5,404 bases of DNA from Chitinophagaceae bacterium UBA2467 (GTDB lineage: Bacteria > Bacteroidota > Bacteroidia > Chitinophagales > Chitinophagaceae): positions 1 to 5,404 of the forward strand of contig DDPN01000148.1 in NCBI GenBank assembly GCA_002342205.1, in the 5' to 3' direction. Both the position numbers and the translations under genes were made by a program. Below, in pieces: positions 1 through 5,404 of this stretch. Numbering within the stretch: the first letter of the stretch is position 1; every line of letters starts with the position of its first letter. Under the pieces are notes generated by a model. That model was given only the letters and a program-made list of their open reading frames with translations, was not told the DNA's origin and searched no databases.

Positions 1-940
1 AGTTGTAGAAGCTGCAGACGCTTCCACCATTTACGAAGTTCCTGTGCTAATGATGCGAGAAGGCTTAGATACGACCGTATTGAAAAAATTAAATCTTACG
101 GGAACACAGCAGCCCGATCTTTCGCGGTGGAAATTATTTTTAGATAAGTTGAAATATCCCAAGGCGAAAGTGAATGTAGGCTTGATTGGAAAGTATATTG
201 AACTACAGGATGCCTATAAATCTATTTTAGAGTCGTTCATTCATGCCGGGGCTATGAATGAATGTCAGGTTCAGGTTATAAATATTCATAGTGAATATAT
301 CACCAGTGAAAATGTCGCTGAAAAGTTAGCGGGATTAGATGCACTATTAGTGGCACCTGGATTTGGTCACAGAGGAATTGAAGGAAAAATTGCAGCCGTA
401 AAATATGCTCGTGAAAAGAAGCTTCCTTTCTTTGGCATTTGTTTAGGCATGCAAATGGCTGCCATTGAATTTGCGAGAAATGTATTGGGGTTAAAGAATG
501 CTAATTCAACTGAAATGAATCCAGAGACTGAGCATCCTGTAATAGACTTAATGGATGAACAGAAGAAGGTCACTAGCAAAGGGGGAACCATGCGATTGGG
601 GGCTTACCCTTGCGTAATTGAAAAAGATTCTTTGGCCTATCAGATTTACGGAAAAGAAGAAATCTCTGAGCGTCACCGTCACCGTTGGGAGTTTAACAAC
701 CGGTACTTATCAGACTTTGAAAATGCAGGTATGTCTGCAAGTGGAAAAAATCCTGATACGGGATTAGTTGAAATTATTGAATTGAAGGATCATCCTTTCT
801 TTATTGGGGTGCAATACCATCCTGAACTAAAAAGCACAGTAGAAGAGCCGCAACCCATATTTGTTCAATTTATAAAAGCGGCACTGCAGCAAGCTGAATT
901 AGTTTTGTCAAAATCTACTCAGCCGCTTCAACACTCATAA
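1..940 (+). CDS. pyrG: CTP synthase, C-terminal part (glutamine amidotransferase domain); 5' end outside window
   Basis: CTP synthase makes CTP from UTP, ATP and glutamine in the cytoplasm, the last step of pyrimidine nucleotide synthesis. The gene enters the window already open: the frame runs from base 2, giving about 312 codons, and the ATG at 44 is internal. The fragment begins at the end of the synthetase domain (STIYEVPVLM), then has a linker and the class I glutaminase domain from KVNVGLIGKYIELQDAYKS. The oxyanion-hole motif GFGHRGIEGK, the nucleophile in FFGICLGMQ (Cys codon 440-442), the family signatures GGTMRLGAYP and SERHRHRWEFNNRY, and the His and Glu of QYHPE (codons 818-820 and 824-826) are all present, so the triad is intact. 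Aligning the Cys with Cys379 of the E. coli enzyme from memory predicts a full length near 544 residues, normal for the family. The stop lies 10 bp before yidC, suggesting cotranscription. Confidence 0.98.
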   Translation, partial: VVEAADASTIYEVPVLMMREGLDTTVLKKLNLTGTQQPDLSRWKLFLDKLKYPKAKVNVGLIGKYIELQDAYKSILESFIHAGAMNECQVQVINIHSEYITSENVAEKLAGLDALLVAPGFGHRGIEGKIAAVKYAREKKLPFFGICLGMQMAAIEFARNVLGLKNANSTEMNPETEHPVIDLMDEQKKVTSKGGTMRLGAYPCVIEKDSLAYQIYGKEEISERHRHRWEFNNRYLSDFENAGMSASGKNPDTGLVEIIELKDHPFFIGVQYHPELKSTVEEPQPIFVQFIKAALQQAELVLSKSTQPLQHS

Positions 941-950
941 AATTGGTAAC

Positions 951-2813
951 ATGAATTTTGATCGTAATTCCCTTTTGGGATTTGGTTTGCTCGCTATCCT
1001 GTTTTTTGGTTATTTCTATTATACCAACCAGGAGCAAGCAGCGTATAACAAAGCCAAGGCAAGACAGCAATTTGTTCAGGACTCTATTGCCAAAGCCAAT
1101 CGTCCGTTGGTAGATACGGTTGCTATTCAAAATGATTTGGTGAAAGCGGATAGTGTTCGCAGAACAAGTGCTGCCGGTTTTTTTGCCCAGGCTGCACAAG
1201 GGGTTGAAGAGTTGGTTAGTGTAGAGAATGAAAAAATGAAAGTTGTTTTTTCTACGAAGGGTGCTCAAATCAAATATGTAGAATTGAAAGAACATCGCCA
1301 GCATGGGAAACCACTTCCAATCAAACTGGCAGCAGAATCGTTTAATCAATTCACCTATCCCTTAAATACCGGGCTTAATCGTACCGCTCCAATTGCCGAA
1401 TTGTTTTTTACTCCCCAGGCAACTGTTGTAAACGCAGATGGTTCCCAAACAATTTCTTTTAAACTTCAGTCTTCTGATTCCAGTTTTGCAGGAGCGGTTA
1501 TACATCAATACACTATTCTTCCTAATGACTATCGAATTGGATTGCGTATTGAACTGACAGATGCAGAACAGTTAGTAGCTGATCATAGGCTATCTCTGGT
1601 ATGGCAGTATGAGGCGCTCAAGCAAGAGTCCGATGTTAAATATGAAAAGCAAAACACACAAGTAGGTTTTATAGAAGATGGTCAGTTTGACTATTTTACG
1701 ATTGGTAATCGTAGCACAGTAGATTTTTCAAAGGTTGTTAATTGGGTGGGTGTTAGACAACGATTCTTTTTTGGAGCAATAAGCGCAACGAATGGCTTTA
1801 CAAATGGCCAACTCAATTGGACCCTTCCTGCGGATTCTATTGGATCTGTTGTGCGTGCTACTGCGGCCATGAAACTGACCGTTCCGCAAGGAGATAAAGC
1901 TGCTGTTGATCTTAGTTTTTATTATGGTCCATCCGATTATCATATTCTTAAAAAGTATGACAATGGGTTTGAGAAGATTGTTAATCTAGGTCAGGGTGTT
2001 TATACATTCGTTCGCCCGCTTAACCAATATGTGATTGTACCCATTTTTGATTTTTTCAAACGTACTGCTGCGGGCAATATTGGTCTTGCAATCGCATTGC
2101 TAACCTTGTTTATACGCTTGTTGATTTCACCTTTAACGTACTCAAGCTATTTGAGTGGAGCTAAAATGAAAGCACTTCGTCCAGAGATTGCCAAACTCCG
2201 TGAAAAATTTGGGGAGGACCAGCAAGCAATGAGTATGGAGCAAATGAAGCTGTTTCGTGAAGCAGGGGTTAATCCATTAGGTGGATGTATTCCGGCCTTA
2301 TTACAGATTCCAATTTTCTTTGCGTTATTTAGCTTTTTCAATAGTGAGATCGCACTTCGTGGCGCCTCCTTTCTCTGGTCAACTGATTTGTCTGCCTACG
2401 ATGCGCCCATACGATTTGGGTTTGCCATTCCTTTGTTTGGCGACCATTTAAGTTTATTCAATTTGTTGGCTACAGCAACAAGTATGATTATTTCTATATA
2501 CAGCATGAGTTTAAGTCCGGATCAAAGTAATCCGATGATGAAATACATGCCGTATATTTTCCCTGTATTCATGCTGTTCTTTTTTAATAGTCTTCCTTCA
2601 GCTTTAACCTGGTATTATACGGTTTCTAATATTATGACGCTGGGGCTGCAATTTGTTATTCAGAATTACATCATCAATCATGATAAAATTTTGGCCCAGA
2701 TCCAGGAGAATAGAAAAAAGCCAAAATCTAAGTCAAAATGGCAAGAACGCCTGGAGCAAATGCAGGCTCAACAAAAGAAGTTGAAAGACATGCAAGACAA
2801 GACCAAACGCTAA
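951..2813 (+). CDS. yidC: Membrane protein insertase YidC (YidC/Oxa1 family)
   Basis: YidC inserts and folds inner-membrane proteins, alone or with the Sec translocon. This is a complete 620-residue protein of the Gram-negative type. Residues 8-24 form the first membrane segment, followed by a linker to about residue 90 and a large beta-rich periplasmic domain (about 91-350). The conserved core starts with an amphipathic helix (about 358-372) and the second membrane segment, which carries the hydrophilic-groove arginine R389 (in LFIRLLISPLTYSSYLSGAKM's first half), equivalent to R366 of E. coli by remembered alignment. A charged cytoplasmic hairpin (about 403-438), the hallmark NPLGGCIP (441-448), and further membrane segments around 448-463, 496-519 and 533-575 follow. 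The C-terminus (588-620) is a very basic, probably helical tail. ATG 951 puts the first membrane segment right at the N-terminus, as in the family, and no Shine-Dalgarno precedes it. pyrG-yidC adjacency is, from memory, common in Bacteroidota. Confidence 0.98.
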   Translation: MNFDRNSLLGFGLLAILFFGYFYYTNQEQAAYNKAKARQQFVQDSIAKANRPLVDTVAIQNDLVKADSVRRTSAAGFFAQAAQGVEELVSVENEKMKVVFSTKGAQIKYVELKEHRQHGKPLPIKLAAESFNQFTYPLNTGLNRTAPIAELFFTPQATVVNADGSQTISFKLQSSDSSFAGAVIHQYTILPNDYRIGLRIELTDAEQLVADHRLSLVWQYEALKQESDVKYEKQNTQVGFIEDGQFDYFTIGNRSTVDFSKVVNWVGVRQRFFFGAISATNGFTNGQLNWTLPADSIGSVVRATAAMKLTVPQGDKAAVDLSFYYGPSDYHILKKYDNGFEKIVNLGQGVYTFVRPLNQYVIVPIFDFFKRTAAGNIGLAIALLTLFIRLLISPLTYSSYLSGAKMKALRPEIAKLREKFGEDQQAMSMEQMKLFREAGVNPLGGCIPALLQIPIFFALFSFFNSEIALRGASFLWSTDLSAYDAPIRFGFAIPLFGDHLSLFNLLATATSMIISIYSMSLSPDQSNPMMKYMPYIFPVFMLFFFNSLPSALTWYYTVSNIMTLGLQFVIQNYIINHDKILAQIQENRKKPKSKSKWQERLEQMQAQQKKLKDMQDKTKR

Positions 2814-2832
2814 TTAAGTTTTGATCTTGTTG

Positions 2833-2840
2833 TACCTTCA
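2833..2840 (+). promoter_or_regulatory. Possible -7 promoter box (TACCTTCA) before the GLPGLI-like gene
   Basis: TACCTTCA resembles the Bacteroidota -7 consensus TAnnTTTG, matching four of the six fixed bases. It ends only 5 bp before ATG 2846, so a transcript initiated from it would have almost no leader. No TTG-type upstream element is found at the usual spacing of about 17-23 bp; the nearest, TTTTG at 2819-2823, is only 9 bp away. The gene may instead be read from yidC, whose stop lies 32 bp before this start. This is a weak call. Confidence 0.35.
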
Positions 2841-2845
2841 TAGGT

Positions 2846-3496
2846 ATGAATCGATTTCTTCATTTTGTTGTACTTTTTCTGATTACATTTTCAGCGTACT
2901 CTCAGCGCAAATTAACAGAGGCAACGCTTCGGTACTCTATTCATTTAGCCGATACTACTGATCGCAGTTTACAAGCGTTATTTAAATCAGCACAATACAC
3001 TTGTTATTTAAAGGGAGTCAATAGCAGAGCAGATTTAGTTACGGGAATGGGAAAGCAGACCACAATTTTACTTGGTAAAAGTGGAGCAGCGGTTCTTCTC
3101 AAAGAATTTGGATCGCAGCGTTACCTGACTAATCTTACCTCACCGCAGTGGAACGCCTTAAATCAGAAATACGAGGACAATAAATTAGAAATCACAGGGG
3201 ATACTACTCGTCTGCTTGGTTTCTTATGTAAAAAAGCAGTTATCACGCTTCATGATGGAACACAGCATGAGGCTTGGTTTACAACCGAATTAGTTCCTGT
3301 GTACCGCGATTTTCAATTGATGGCAAAGACACTGCCTGGGCTGCTTATGCAATATGAGACCAATATTGGCGCGAATCATGTGGTCTATCGGATTACGGAA
3401 ATAAACTACAACCCAGTTCCACAAGCCTTATTTGATATACCTTCTACAGGTTACCGGCTGTTAGATTTTGAAAAGAGTGTACAGTTGGAAAAATGA
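2846..3496 (+). CDS. Secreted GLPGLI-like (DUF4412-like) protein of unknown function
   Basis: This 216-residue protein has a signal peptide: MNRF, a hydrophobic stretch (about 5-17), and a probable signal peptidase I site after A17-Y-S19, leaving Q20 first. The presence of this peptide fixes ATG 2846 as the start. The mature part is beta-rich. Residues 119-171 match the pattern of Bacteroidota GLPGLI-type proteins: GFLCKKAVI (the family's 'G-x-x-C-K-K-A' motif, C128), HEAWFTTEL (the 'AWYT' motif) and LPGLLMQYE (163-171, a variant of the name-giving GLPGLI). The C-terminus has no obvious Por sorting domain or membrane anchor, so a periplasmic or surface location is inferred. The family has no established biochemical role. 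No TonB-dependent partner gene is visible. The gene follows yidC by 32 bp and converges on the minus-strand gene with 2 bp between stops. Family placement is by motif reading only. Confidence 0.88.
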   Translation: MNRFLHFVVLFLITFSAYSQRKLTEATLRYSIHLADTTDRSLQALFKSAQYTCYLKGVNSRADLVTGMGKQTTILLGKSGAAVLLKEFGSQRYLTNLTSPQWNALNQKYEDNKLEITGDTTRLLGFLCKKAVITLHDGTQHEAWFTTELVPVYRDFQLMAKTLPGLLMQYETNIGANHVVYRITEINYNPVPQALFDIPSTGYRLLDFEKSVQLEK

Positions 3497-3498
3497 AA

Positions 3499-3861
3499 TC
3501 AATGAGTGCGCAATGACTCATTGCCAACGCCAATCTTGATAGAATTGACGAGTACTTGTTTGCGTAGCGGAATAGTGAGCGTCAGATTACCTTTTTTTGC
3601 AGTTACTTCTGTATTCAACTCAATAACCCGAGGAATCTTTGTTTCAATGATGTTGCTGCCACGAAAGCTATAACCAGATTTTAAAGAGAAGTTGCCGTTA
3701 AAGCCTGTCACCTTTGCAGAAAGAATCTTTTTGCTTCCAAGTGATGATCGCTTTTTACCAAGACCCAATGAAGCATTACCTGCCAATGCAACGATCATTG
3801 CAGCAGCAAATAAAATAGTTTGCTTGGAGCTAATTTTTATGGACTTGATTCTCAAAAGCAT
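3499..3861 (-). CDS. Small exported protein of unknown function
   Basis: I do not recognise this family. With the chosen start at 3861 it is 120 residues. The N-terminus is a credible signal peptide: a basic n-region (MLLRIKSIKISSK), a hydrophobic core at residues 16-28 (ILFAAAMIVALAG) and a possible cleavage site after GNA (28-30). The mature protein is about 90 residues, rich in Lys, Ser, Gly and beta-branched residues with alternating patterns such as NLTLTIPLRK, suggesting a small beta-sheet domain; it has no cysteine. An ATG at 3900 would add 13 residues, but a good -7 promoter box (3870-3877) lies inside that extension, and the shorter form has the better signal peptide, so 3861 is preferred. 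It is transcribed opposite to all its neighbours and diverges from the TPR gene. Its long uninterrupted frame, signal peptide and promoter argue that it is real, although function is unknown. Confidence 0.72.
   Translation of the reverse strand: MLLRIKSIKISSKQTILFAAAMIVALAGNASLGLGKKRSSLGSKKILSAKVTGFNGNFSLKSGYSFRGSNIIETKIPRVIELNTEVTAKKGNLTLTIPLRKQVLVNSIKIGVGNESLRTH
3500..3523. terminator. Hairpin at convergent gene ends, possible terminator
   Basis: A perfect 8-bp inverted repeat, CAATGAGT (3500-3507) and ACTCATTG (3516-3523), encloses an 8-nt loop. It lies 3 bp past the plus-strand stop codon and within the last codons of the minus-strand gene. Read on the minus strand it is followed by ATTTCATTTTTCC, a modest T-rich tract as in an intrinsic terminator. 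On the plus strand no T-tract follows, so termination in that direction would be weaker. The stem is AT-balanced and not strong; the call rests on symmetry and position. Confidence 0.45.
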
Positions 3862-3869
3862 AGCTACCA

Positions 3870-3877
3870 CAAATATA
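3870..3877 (-). promoter_or_regulatory. -7 promoter box (TATATTTG) of the small exported protein gene
   Basis: Read on the minus strand this is TATATTTG, a perfect match to the Bacteroidota TAnnTTTG box recognised by the primary sigma factor of this phylum. It ends 8 nt before the ATG at 3861, implying a leader of only a few nucleotides or none. A TTG at 3894-3892 (minus strand) could be the upstream element, but the 14-nt spacing is shorter than the usual 17-23. The box supports the start at 3861 over the one at 3900. Confidence 0.55.
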
Positions 3878-3937
3878 CCGATGTCTTTTAACAATTCCAT
3901 GTACTAAAATTTTGCTAAATGCACAACTGGGGATAAA

Positions 3938-3955
3938 AAGGGCCTGGAAACCCTT
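3938..3955. terminator. Short hairpin flanked by T-tracts on both strands
   Basis: AAGGG (3938-3942) and CCCTT (3951-3955) can pair across an 8-nt loop. On the plus strand GATTTTT follows, and on the minus strand the stem runs directly into a TTTTT tract, so it has the shape of a small bidirectional terminator. The stem is only 5 bp. It lies about 35 bp before the TPR start with no plus-strand gene ending nearby, so it may be an insulator, a leader element, or chance. Confidence 0.25.
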
Positions 3956-3989
3956 GATTTTTAATGTAAATTGAACAAAACCATGGTTT

Positions 3990-5404
3990 ATGGCGGAGCT
4001 ACCAAACAGGGAGGAAAAAGACGAACTGGACGAGCTGCTCACACAATATGAGCAACTCCGAGAAGGGGGAGCGCAATCGTTTTTGGAAGAAGAAGCATTT
4101 GAACGAATCATTGAACATTTTCAGCAAAAAGAAATGCCAGAAAAGGCTTTGGAAGCGGCATTGTTAGCAGTGGAACGTTATCCCTATTCTTCCTCTCTTT
4201 TGATTCGAAAGGCGGATGTTTTGGTTTTACATAGAAGATACAAAGAAGCACTTCGGGTTTTAGATCAGGCGGAAATTCTCGATAGTCGTGACATCAACAT
4301 TTATATACTCCGTACTGATGCCTACCTGGCACTTGATCAACCTGAAAAAGCTGTTTCCTTGATCGAGCGATCATTGGGGAAATTTGAGGGGGAAGAGAAA
4401 GTGGAGTTATTGTTTGAGTTAGCAGATGTGTACGATGATTACGAAGATTTTGATAAAGTGTTTGATTGTTTGAAAGAAGTATTGAAAGAAAATCCCTTAA
4501 ATGAGGAAGCCTTATATAAGATTTGTTTTTGGACTGATTTTACAGGACGAAATGAAGAGGGGATTCGCTTGTACCAGGAAATTTTAGATGAACATCCTTT
4601 TAGCGAGTTAGCTTGGTTTAACCTGGGAGCAGCTTATCAGGGTTTGCGGTTATATGAAAAAGCAATTGATGCGTACAAGTATGCTGTTGCCATAGAAGAG
4701 AAGTTTGATTATGCATACCGAAATATGGGTGATGCATTTATCAGATTGCATCGATATCGTGATGCTATTGAAGTACTTGAGCGGGTACATGAACTAGCAA
4801 AGCCTGAGGATGTGATTTATGAGGCAATTGGATATTGTTATGAAAAACTGAAACAGCCTGCATTGGCTCGTCTTCAATACCGAAAGGCCTCCCATCTTCG
4901 AAAAGATGATAGTCGGTTGATTTATAAAATTGCCTGTACCTATTTTTCAGAGGGCCAATGGAGTGCTTCCTATAAACAGATTGAAGTGGCTCTTCGTATT
5001 ATTCGGGGCGAATTTGATTATCAGTTGCTGGCTGGTCAATGCTGTGAACAATTGGATAGAGTGCAGGAGGCCGTTGAGCATTATGTGATGGCTGTGCAAC
5101 TCAAGCCCAAAAAAATTGGAGGATGGGATGCATTAATTCGCTGTCTTTTTGAAGCGGAGGCCTGGGAAGATGCTTTGAAGCAGATTGATTTAGCATTGCA
5201 TGCTACCAAGGGTAAAACACTTTTTCTCTACTATCGTGCTGCTGTTTTGTTTGGCGCCTCTAGAAATCAAGAGGCTCTGAAACAATTGGAAGAAGCATTA
5301 ACCAGAGATCCCAAACTAGTAAAGAAATTTATTTCACTCACACCCTCCGTAATGCAACAAGTACAAGTGGTAGATCTGCTGGCTCGTTACAAACGCAAGA
5401 AGGG
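3990..5404 (+). CDS. TPR-repeat protein, 3' end outside window
   Basis: The frame is open from ATG 3990 to the window edge: 471 codons plus two bases with no stop. An in-frame TGA at 3972-3974 and the absence of another in-frame ATG between fix the start. There is no signal peptide or membrane segment; the N-terminus is acidic (MAELPNREEKDELDELL), so a cytoplasmic location is inferred. From about residue 34 to 443 the protein is an array of roughly 12 tetratricopeptide-type helical hairpins of about 34 residues. The clearest are 68-101, 173-204, 205-238 (AWFNLGAAYQGLRLYEKAID), 239-272, 342-375 and 411-443, with the usual W/L-G-Y-A-P pattern. TPR arrays are protein-binding scaffolds; no catalytic domain is visible, so partners and role cannot be named. 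The last visible residues are basic (RYKRKK) after the final repeat, suggesting that the true end is close. Confidence 0.93.
   Translation, partial: MAELPNREEKDELDELLTQYEQLREGGAQSFLEEEAFERIIEHFQQKEMPEKALEAALLAVERYPYSSSLLIRKADVLVLHRRYKEALRVLDQAEILDSRDINIYILRTDAYLALDQPEKAVSLIERSLGKFEGEEKVELLFELADVYDDYEDFDKVFDCLKEVLKENPLNEEALYKICFWTDFTGRNEEGIRLYQEILDEHPFSELAWFNLGAAYQGLRLYEKAIDAYKYAVAIEEKFDYAYRNMGDAFIRLHRYRDAIEVLERVHELAKPEDVIYEAIGYCYEKLKQPALARLQYRKASHLRKDDSRLIYKIACTYFSEGQWSASYKQIEVALRIIRGEFDYQLLAGQCCEQLDRVQEAVEHYVMAVQLKPKKIGGWDALIRCLFEAEAWEDALKQIDLALHATKGKTLFLYYRAAVLFGASRNQEALKQLEEALTRDPKLVKKFISLTPSVMQQVQVVDLLARYKRKK

Larger units (their letters stand above)
3862..3989. other. Divergent intergenic region
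   Basis: These 128 bp separate the minus-strand small exported protein gene from the plus-strand TPR gene. They hold the minus-strand -7 box at 3870-3877 and a short hairpin at 3938-3955. For the TPR gene no clear promoter is seen: TAAATTGA at 3967-3974 matches four of the six fixed bases of TAnnTTTG, 15 bp before the start, but has no well-spaced TTG. The stretch just before the start (3963-3989) is A/T-rich and has no Shine-Dalgarno, as is usual in this phylum. Confidence 0.6.

Noticed and set aside
367..591. Minus-strand frame inside pyrG
   Set aside because: It lies wholly within the strongly supported glutaminase domain and has no recognisable protein features of its own; it is a shadow frame.
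900..907. TAGTTTTG, a perfect TAnnTTTG match 43 bp before yidC
   Set aside because: It lies within pyrG coding sequence without a properly spaced TTG upstream. Several such matches are expected by chance in an AT-rich 5.4-kb sequence, so an internal yidC promoter is not claimed.
915..1349. 144-codon minus-strand frame over the pyrG/yidC junction
   Set aside because: It is antisense to the start of yidC; its hydrophobic stretches mirror the yidC sequence. No promoter or family match is seen.
1728..2341. Two minus-strand frames (1728-1943 and 2147-2341) inside yidC
   Set aside because: Both are antisense to conserved YidC coding sequence and show no independent domain or signal.
3692..3907. 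71-codon plus-strand frame opposite the small exported protein gene
   Set aside because: The minus-strand frame has a signal peptide, a promoter box and a coherent mature region; this one has none and fits a shadow.
3983..4051. Out-of-frame ATG and 22-residue frame overlapping the TPR start
   Set aside because: It could be an overlapping leader peptide, but there is no initiation signal favouring it, and the composition is what frame-shifted TPR codons would give.
3830..4111. 93-codon minus-strand frame overlapping the start of the TPR gene
   Set aside because: Its serine-rich run is the reverse of acidic codons in the TPR N-terminus, so it is a shadow.
1..5404. CRISPR array, insertion sequence, tRNA/rRNA, toxin-antitoxin or defence system
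   Set aside because: No regularly spaced repeats, transposase motifs, terminal inverted repeats, RNA gene signatures or defence-type domains were seen on reading the sequence.

Overview
The window looks like ordinary chromosomal housekeeping DNA from a member of the Bacteroidota, most likely in or near the Chitinophagales. The evidence is moderate AT richness, start codons without Shine-Dalgarno sequences, TAnnTTTG-type (-7) promoter boxes, a Bacteroidota-style YidC with a long periplasmic domain, and a secreted GLPGLI-like protein, a family concentrated in this phylum. The family-level assignment is inference.

Layout: (1) positions 1-940, plus strand: the C-terminal ~312 codons of CTP synthase (pyrG), including the whole glutaminase domain. 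(2) 951-2813, plus: complete yidC, the membrane protein insertase, 10 bp after pyrG and probably cotranscribed with it. (3) 2846-3496, plus: a 216-residue exported GLPGLI-like protein, possibly with its own promoter almost touching the start codon. (4) 3499-3861, minus: a small exported protein of unknown function (120 residues with the chosen start), converging on gene 3 with only 2 bp between the stop codons and an 8-bp hairpin at the junction. (5) 3862-3989: a 128-bp divergent intergenic region with a good minus-strand -7 box and a short hairpin flanked by T-tracts on both strands. (6) 3990 to the window end, plus: a TPR-repeat protein of at least 471 residues whose stop codon lies beyond the window.

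pyrG and yidC are core functions (CTP synthesis, inner-membrane protein insertion). The two small genes encode envelope or periplasmic proteins of unknown role, and the TPR protein is probably a cytoplasmic scaffold. I found no mobile element, CRISPR array, RNA gene, toxin-antitoxin or defence module. I do not see convincing evidence for a new multi-gene system. The points most worth checking are the apparently leaderless or near-leaderless promoters, the convergent hairpin junction and the uncharacterised small secreted protein.
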